Assembly: GCF_002920615.1 (NCBI RefSeq)
Contig: NZ_PQSU01000003.1
Span: 310,001 to 374,000, forward strand
Length of the DNA: 64,000 nucleotides
Source of the DNA: Streptomyces sp. Ru62
GTDB taxonomy: Bacteria; Actinomycetota; Actinomycetes; Streptomycetales; Streptomycetaceae
Direction of reading: 5' to 3'
A model generated the notes under the pieces. The model was not told the DNA's origin and did not search any database. It worked only from the letters and a program-made list of their open reading frames with translations. The position numbers and the translations under genes were made by a program. Positions 58,149 to 64,000 of the stretch are shown piece after piece; the first letter of the stretch is position 1, and every line of letters begins with the position of its first letter.

Positions 58149-58182
58149 CGGCGGGCGGGAGTCCGGCGTCTCCCGCCCGCCG
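58149..58182 (-). terminator. terminator of the ThuA/DUF1080 gene
   Basis: CGGCGGGCGGGAG (58149-58161), an 8-nt loop and CTCCCGCCCGCCG (58170-58182) form a perfect 13-bp stem 4 bp after the minus-strand stop at 58187. It separates the sugar-oxidation genes from the ebo-like operon. Confidence 0.82.
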
Positions 58183-58186
58183 CCGT

Positions 58187-59506
58187 TCAGTGGCCCTTGG
58201 CGGGCAGTTCCCTGATCCGGATGTCGCGGAAGGACACCTCGTCACCGGCTCCGTGGTTCTGGATGCCGATGTGTCCGTCGGTGAGGCTCCGGGCCGGATC
58301 GGTGTTGGTGAAATCGTTGATCTTCACGCCGTTGAGCCAGATGCGGAGGCGTTCGCCCTCGACCCGGATCTCGTACGTGTTCCACTCCCCCGGCGGGTTC
58401 AGCGCACGGTCGCGCTTCTTCAGGTCGGCGGAGCGGAAGCCGTAGACGGACCCGGTGGTCTTCTCCGGGACGTCGGTGGCGTCGATCTGGATCTCGTAGC
58501 CGTTGTCCACGGCCGACCACGGGTCGTCCGAGGGCGGGAAGCCCACGAACACGCCCGAGTTGTCGTCACCGGACATCTTCCAGTCGAGCTTCAGGGAGTA
58601 CGACCCGAAGCTCCGGCCGGCGTACCAGAGCAGGCCCATCCCGCCGGACGAGGTGAGCGTGCCGTCGTCGGACAGGGTGAAGGAGCCGGGGCCCGCCTGC
58701 CGCCAGCCGTCGAGCGAGTCACCGTCGAACAGGCTGGTGTATCCGCTCTCCGGCCGGCAGTCGGCCTGGACGGCGCCGATCGCGTACCGGATCCCGCCCA
58801 GCAGGTGCCGGCGGAACTCCGGGTCGGCGTACGACTCCTTGGTGTGGCCGCCGCCGGTGTAGAAGGCCCGGCCGCCCTGGTACTCCTGGCACCAGGCGAT
58901 CGGATGGTCGCCGTTCATGGTGCCGCCGGTGTACGACGACTCGTCGAGCGAGGCGAGGACGTGGGCCCGGTCCCGGGGGTTGGAGCGGTAGTTGTACCAC
59001 TCGTCGGTCCGGTTCCAGGTCCGCGCCAGCCCGGACGTCGCCGGGTGGGCGCGGTCCTCGACCCGCACGGTGGCCGGCTGGATCGCCGGGTGCGACTGGA
59101 AGTACGCGCCGGCGAGGCCGCCGTAGAACGCCCAGTCGTACTCGGTGTCTGCCGCCGCGTGGATGCCGACGTAGCCGCCGCCGTGGTGGACGTAGTCCTC
59201 GAACGCCGCCTGCTGGGCGCTGTCCAGGACGTCCCCGGTGGTCGACAGGAACACCACGGCGTCGTAGCGCCGCAGGGTGGACAGGGTGAACGCGCCCGCG
59301 TCCTCGGTGGCGTCGACCGCGAAGCCGCCGCTCTCGCCGAGCTGCCGTACCGCGGCGACGCCCTCGGGGATCGAGTCGTGCCGGAAGCCGGCCGTCTTGG
59401 AGAAGACCAGCACCCGCTTGCCGTCGTCCGTGTCGTGCGACGCGGCCGGTGCCGAGGCGCAGCCGAGGAGCAGCGCGGCCGTCGCGACGGCGGTCACTGT
59501 GCGCAT
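58187..59506 (-). CDS. ThuA and DUF1080 domain lipoprotein
   Basis: The 439-aa protein has a lipoprotein signal (AALLLGCAS, lipobox Cys at residue 16). A ThuA domain follows (about 30-245; RVLVFSKTAGFRHDSI, YVHHGGGYVGIHAAADTEYDW, SYADPEFRRHLLGGIRYA). A DUF1080/3-keto-disaccharide-hydrolase beta-sandwich ends it (about 255-439; FDGDSLDGWRQAG, DNSGVFVGFPP, GHIGIQNHG). It would act on oxidised or keto sugars at the outer face of the membrane. It lies 12 bp downstream of the PQQ-type dehydrogenase, so they share an operon. Confidence 0.92.
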   Translation of the reverse strand: MRTVTAVATAALLLGCASAPAASHDTDDGKRVLVFSKTAGFRHDSIPEGVAAVRQLGESGGFAVDATEDAGAFTLSTLRRYDAVVFLSTTGDVLDSAQQAAFEDYVHHGGGYVGIHAAADTEYDWAFYGGLAGAYFQSHPAIQPATVRVEDRAHPATSGLARTWNRTDEWYNYRSNPRDRAHVLASLDESSYTGGTMNGDHPIAWCQEYQGGRAFYTGGGHTKESYADPEFRRHLLGGIRYAIGAVQADCRPESGYTSLFDGDSLDGWRQAGPGSFTLSDDGTLTSSGGMGLLWYAGRSFGSYSLKLDWKMSGDDNSGVFVGFPPSDDPWSAVDNGYEIQIDATDVPEKTTGSVYGFRSADLKKRDRALNPPGEWNTYEIRVEGERLRIWLNGVKINDFTNTDPARSLTDGHIGIQNHGAGDEVSFRDIRIRELPAKGH

Positions 59507-59518
59507 GTGCCTCTCCTC

Positions 59519-62005
59519 TCAGCCGGTGGTGAAGGTGAAGTCGTCGACGTCGAACAGGGCTCCGCTGCCGCCCTTGAACACCAGGTAGAGGGTGGTGGTG
59601 CCGCGCGGGGCGCGGGACAGGTCGGCCTGGACGTCCTGGAAGGTCTCCCAGCCGCCGGTCACCGGCACGGTCGCCTTGCCGAGCAGGGTGCCGCTCGCCG
59701 AGCCGGCCCGGACCTCCAGGGTGCCGCCCGCGCCGCCGGAGGAGACGCGCGCGGTGATCTTCTTGGCGTTCTCCAGGACGTACGGCGTGAAGGAGATCCA
59801 GTCGCCGTTGTCGATGTCGCCGACGGTCCTGCCGCCGTGTGCCGTGTCCTTGGCGATCACCGAGACGCCGGAGCTGTTGCCGAAGTGCTCGGCCTGGCGG
59901 TGGCGGGGCTGGAGGACGCTCTGGTCGTGCGAGGTGAGCGCGGCCTGGCCGCCGCCCCCGTTGTCGGTGTACTCGGCGTTCAGCACGCCGAAGATGTTGG
60001 CGTCCTCGTCGTGGCCGCCGTCGGCGCTGGTCTGGATGGTGCCGGAGCAGCCGGTGGCCGAGGTGAGCGGGTGGCCGTGGGTGTCGTGGCCGAGGACGAA
60101 GGTGACCTTGACCTTGGCGCAGTCGATCCGGCGGCCGTCCTCGGGGTCGGTCACCTTCACCGTGAAGGGGACGGCGTCACCGAAGCTGAACAGCTGCCCG
60201 TCCTTCGGGGTCTGGAGCACCACGGTGGGCGCGGTGTTGCCGACGACGATCTGCACGCTGGCGCCGCCGGTGCGGCCCGAGGGGTCCTTCGCGGTCACGG
60301 TCGCCGTGTAGGTGCCGTTCTTGCGGTAGGTGTGCGCGGGGTTCGCGTCGGTCGACCGCGTCCCGTCGCCGAAGTCCCAGCTGTAGGTGAGAGCGTCGCC
60401 GTCCTGGTCGCTCGTGCCCGCCGAGGAGAACTGGACCTTCAGCGGCGCCTGGCCGGAGGTGCGGCTCGCCGCGGCCTGGGCGACGGGCGAGTGGCCGTCG
60501 GTGGCGTTCTCGATGCGGTACAGCGCCGAGTTCTCGTCGCCGCCGAACCAGGAGACGCCGTAGTCGAGGACGTACAGCGCGCCGTCGGGGCCGAACGCCA
60601 TGTCCATCACCTGGGTGCCGGTCCAGGGCACGTCGTTGATGGACTGCACGGTGCCGTCCGCGTCGCTGCTGATGCGCTTGATCCAGCGGCGGCCGAACTC
60701 ACCGGCGAAGAAATCGCCGTCGTAGGCCTCGGGGAACTTGACCGGCGAGTCGAGCGCGGGGTCGTAGTGGTAGACCGGGCCGCCCATCGGGGACTCGGAG
60801 CCGTCACCGAACTCGGGCACGGAGGGACCGTTGTACGGGATCCAGGCGGGCTGGGCCGGCGGCAGGTCGGTCAGGCCGGTGTTGTGCGGGGAGGTGTTCT
60901 TCGGAGCCGAGCAGTCGAAGGAGGCACCGGACGTCTTGGTCGCGAAGTCGTAGTCGACGTAGGCGTCGTTGGCGCCGGTGCAGTACGGCCAGCCGAAGTT
61001 GCCCGGCTTGGTCACCCGGGCGAACTCGACCTGTCCGGCCGGGCCGCGCCCCGGGTCGGCGGCGCCGGCGTCGGGGCCGTAGTCGCCGACGTAGAGGATG
61101 CCGGTCTCCTTGTCGACGCTGAACCGGAACGGGTTGCGGAAGCCCATCGCGTAGATCTCGGGCCGGGTCTTGTCCGTGCCGGGCGGGAAGAGGTTGCCGT
61201 CGGGGATGGAGTAGGAGCCGTCGGCGTCGACCTTGATGCGCAGGATCTTGCCGCGCAGGTCGTTGGTGTTGCCGGAGGTGCGCTGGGCGTCGAAGCCCGG
61301 GTTGCGGTCCGCGCGCTCGTCGATCGGGGTGTAGCCGTCCGACTGGAAGGGGTTGGTGTCGTCGCCCGTCGACAGGTAGAGGTTGCCGGCCGCGTCGAAG
61401 TCGATGTCACCGCCGACGTGGCAGCACAGGCCGCGGGTGGTGGGCACGTCCAGGATCTTCTTCTCGCTGGCCGTGTCCAGGGTGCCGTCGGTGTTGAGCA
61501 CGAACCGGGAGAGGCGGTTGACGCCGTCGAAGGGGGCGAAGTCGGCGGCGGTGCCGGTCTCGGGCGCGTCACCCGCCGGGGTGTTCAGCGGGGGCGCGTA
61601 GTAGAGGTAGATGAACCGGTTCGTCGCGAAGTCGGGGTCGACGCCGACGCCTTGCAGGCCCTCCTCGTCGTGGGAGTACACGGCGAGCTTGCCGGCGATC
61701 TTGGTGTTGCCGGCCGCGTCCGTCAGACGCAGCTCGCCGTCGCGGGAGGTGTGCAGGACCGAGCGGTCCGGGAGGACGGCGAGCGACATCGGCTCCCCGG
61801 TCTCCGCCTCGCCCTTGGCGAGGGTGACCTGCTGGAAGTCCTCGGCCGCCGCGGCCGGGTCCTGGTCGGCGACGGCTGCGCCGGCCTGGGGAGAGGTGAG
61901 GGTGAGGGTGGCGCCCGCGAGGAGGGCGCCGCCGAACAGGGCGAGCGCCTTGCGCAGGCGTGGTCTGCGGGTTCCGATGCGGGTGGTGCGGTCGTTCCCG
62001 TGCAC
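59519..62005 (-). CDS. secreted PQQ-dependent sugar dehydrogenase with PKD and carbohydrate-binding domains
   Basis: This 828-aa protein has a signal peptide (ALFGGALLAGATLTL, cleavage near AGAAV). A six-blade glucose/sorbosone dehydrogenase propeller spans about 50-490 (LAVLPDRSVLHTSRDG, SHDEEGLQGVGVDPDF, PEIYAMGFRNPFRFSVD and YDGDFFAGEFGRRWIKRI). A PKD domain follows near 500-585 (YSWDFGDGTRST, HTYRKNGTYTATV). A CBM6-like C-terminal domain ends it (about 690-828; VGDIDNGDWISFTPY). It would oxidise sugars outside the cell. Its ThuA/DUF1080 neighbour fits processing of the resulting keto-sugars. Confidence 0.93.
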   Translation of the reverse strand: MHGNDRTTRIGTRRPRLRKALALFGGALLAGATLTLTSPQAGAAVADQDPAAAAEDFQQVTLAKGEAETGEPMSLAVLPDRSVLHTSRDGELRLTDAAGNTKIAGKLAVYSHDEEGLQGVGVDPDFATNRFIYLYYAPPLNTPAGDAPETGTAADFAPFDGVNRLSRFVLNTDGTLDTASEKKILDVPTTRGLCCHVGGDIDFDAAGNLYLSTGDDTNPFQSDGYTPIDERADRNPGFDAQRTSGNTNDLRGKILRIKVDADGSYSIPDGNLFPPGTDKTRPEIYAMGFRNPFRFSVDKETGILYVGDYGPDAGAADPGRGPAGQVEFARVTKPGNFGWPYCTGANDAYVDYDFATKTSGASFDCSAPKNTSPHNTGLTDLPPAQPAWIPYNGPSVPEFGDGSESPMGGPVYHYDPALDSPVKFPEAYDGDFFAGEFGRRWIKRISSDADGTVQSINDVPWTGTQVMDMAFGPDGALYVLDYGVSWFGGDENSALYRIENATDGHSPVAQAAASRTSGQAPLKVQFSSAGTSDQDGDALTYSWDFGDGTRSTDANPAHTYRKNGTYTATVTAKDPSGRTGGASVQIVVGNTAPTVVLQTPKDGQLFSFGDAVPFTVKVTDPEDGRRIDCAKVKVTFVLGHDTHGHPLTSATGCSGTIQTSADGGHDEDANIFGVLNAEYTDNGGGGQAALTSHDQSVLQPRHRQAEHFGNSSGVSVIAKDTAHGGRTVGDIDNGDWISFTPYVLENAKKITARVSSGGAGGTLEVRAGSASGTLLGKATVPVTGGWETFQDVQADLSRAPRGTTTLYLVFKGGSGALFDVDDFTFTTG

Positions 62006-62099
62006 GAAAGGCCTCCAGAGTGGGGCTGGTTGTACGGGGCGGGTGGGTACGCCGGGACGCGCCGTCGTCCCGGAGTGGTGAACCGACCGGTGTGAGAGG

Positions 62100-63098
<999 letters not shown>

Positions 63099-63111
63099 GG
63101 GGCGGCCTCCT

Positions 63112-63999
63112 TCAGCCCGCGACGGGCGTGTAGACGGAGTTCTTCTCGGCGCTCTCCTCCACCGCCGCCAGGACGCGCTGCACCTGCAGTCCGTCGGCGA
63201 AGGAGGGGTCGGGGCGGGTGCCCGCGGCGATGGCGTGGACCAGGTCGCGGGCCTGGTGGACGAAGGTGTGCTCGTAGCCGAGGCCGTGGCCCGGCGGCCA
63301 CCAGGCGTCCAGGTACGGGTGCTCCGGCTCGGTGACGAGGACGCGGCGGAAGCCCGCCTCGGCGCCGGGCCCGGTGGCGTCGTGGAACCACAGCTCGTTC
63401 AGCCGCTCCAGGTCGAAGGCGAGCGAACCGCGCTCCCCGTTGAGCTCGATGCGCAGGGCGTTCTTGCGGCCGGTGGCGTACCGGGTGGCCTCGAAGGCGG
63501 CGAGGGCACCGGAGGCGAACCGGCCGGTGAACACGGCGGCGTCGTCCACGGTGACCGTGCCGGTGCTCACGCCGGGGGTGCCCGTCGCGGACCCCGCCGC
63601 CAGACCGCGGCTCGGGCCGCCGGGCAGCGGGCGCTCCCGGACGAAGGTCTCCGTGAGCGCCGACACCCCGGCCAGCGGCTCGCCCGCCAGGTACTGGGCG
63701 AGGTCCACGATGTGCGCGCCCAGGTCCCCGAGCGCACCGGAACCGGCGTGTTCCCTGCGCAGCCGCCAGGTCAGCGGGAAGGCGGGGTCGGCCAGCCAGT
63801 CCTGGAGGTACGTGACCCGGACGTGCCGCAGGGTGCCGAGCCGGCCGTCGGCGATCACCCGGCGCGCGAGCGCGGTCGCGGGCACCCGGCGGTAGTTGAA
63901 GCCGACCATCGCCACCTGCCCGCGCCCGTACGCCTCCTCGGCGGCGCGCGTCATGGCCTCCGCCTCGGCGACGGTGTTCGCGAGGGGCTTCTCGCACAG
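63112..63999 (-). CDS. Gfo/Idh/MocA family oxidoreductase (5' partial)
   Basis: The gene runs off the right window edge; the visible frame enters with [16 protein letters not shown], the conserved EKP loop of the family, so the NAD-binding domain is mostly outside. The 295 or so visible residues include [35 protein letters not shown] with the catalytic-site Asp/His, and the late [22 protein letters not shown]. It would oxidise or reduce a sugar or inositol with NAD(P). It is the first visible gene of an operon that continues with the isomerase and probably the PQQ dehydrogenase and ThuA genes. Confidence 0.94.
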   Translation of the reverse strand: MCEKPLANTVAEAEAMTRAAEEAYGRGQVAMVGFNYRRVPATALARRVIADGRLGTLRHVRVTYLQDWLADPAFPLTWRLRREHAGSGALGDLGAHIVDLAQYLAGEPLAGVSALTETFVRERPLPGGPSRGLAAGSATGTPGVSTGTVTVDDAAVFTGRFASGALAAFEATRYATGRKNALRIELNGERGSLAFDLERLNELWFHDATGPGAEAGFRRVLVTEPEHPYLDAWWPPGHGLGYEHTFVHQARDLVHAIAAGTRPDPSFADGLQVQRVLAAVEESAEKNSVYTPVAG

Positions 64000-64000
64000 C

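Noticed and set aside
58100..62095. A 1331-codon plus-strand open frame across the ThuA and PQQ dehydrogenase region
   Set aside because: It is antisense to two well-supported secreted proteins; its Val/Gly/Arg-rich product has no domains and reflects high third-position GC.

Overview
The window is high-GC actinobacterial DNA, almost certainly from a Streptomyces. Third codon positions are strongly G/C, GTG and TTG starts are frequent, and the gene content is typical of the genus: a SpoIIE-type phosphatase, MmyB-type HTH regulator, SCO3242-type UbiA protein, DUF2630 and many TetR, AraC, LuxR and HxlR regulators. I see no rRNA, tRNA, insertion sequence or CRISPR array. Accessory character shows in several decayed genes and in unusual intergenic repeats.

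Layout. 1-4.8 kb: 3' part of a GAF/SpoIIE/HATPase phosphatase, an aldo/keto reductase, and an alpha/beta hydrolase divergent from a TetR gene with three operator-like dyads. 5.1-10.9 kb: a four-gene molybdenum hydroxylase operon (2Fe-2S, FAD and Mo subunits plus XdhC), divergent from a TetR gene with two dyads. 11.4-20.8 kb: a peptidoglycan amino-sugar recycling locus with AnmK, a sodium:solute symporter, a BadF/BadG-type sugar kinase, a MurR/RpiR regulator and MurQ etherase. It also holds a large FAD/Fe-S D-lactate-dehydrogenase-like protein, which fits because MurQ releases D-lactate. 20.9-29.2 kb: secreted GH30 glycosidase, CatB-type acetyltransferase, LuxR regulator, secreted S53 peptidase and a divergent AraC/SDR pair.

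29.3-39.6 kb: a possible toxin-antitoxin pair and an ABC exporter. A persulfide-responsive (CstR-like) regulator follows, with four operator dyads, a dead persulfide-dioxygenase remnant and a membrane rhodanese. Next come an NhaA antiporter fused to a DsbA-like domain and an operon of zinc-free ribosomal protein paralogues (L33, L31B, L36). Three further gene remnants (CoA-transferase, WYL regulator, phosphodiester glycosidase) lie in this part. 39.9-49.3 kb: a divergent MFS/HxlR pair, a TPR protein with a Cys-rich end, a YciI/ECF-sigma pair, a conserved hypothetical, and an MmyB-type regulator next to an orphan type III polyketide-synthase-like enzyme.

49.4-58.1 kb is the most interesting block. 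Nine minus-strand genes, nearly all joined by ATGA/GTGA/TGATG overlaps, form an ebo-like metabolite-trafficking operon. An inositol-phosphate-synthase-like gene leads it, followed by EboC-like UbiA, a Thr/Ala/Pro-rich low-complexity ORF, a TIM-barrel epimerase, EboA, EboB, EboE, an EboF-like AlkP-superfamily protein and a Tat-exported TIM-barrel protein. 58.2-64 kb carries secreted or cytoplasmic sugar-oxidation genes: a ThuA/DUF1080 lipoprotein, a PQQ-type sugar dehydrogenase, a sugar-phosphate isomerase and a Gfo/Idh/MocA oxidoreductase that runs off the window edge.
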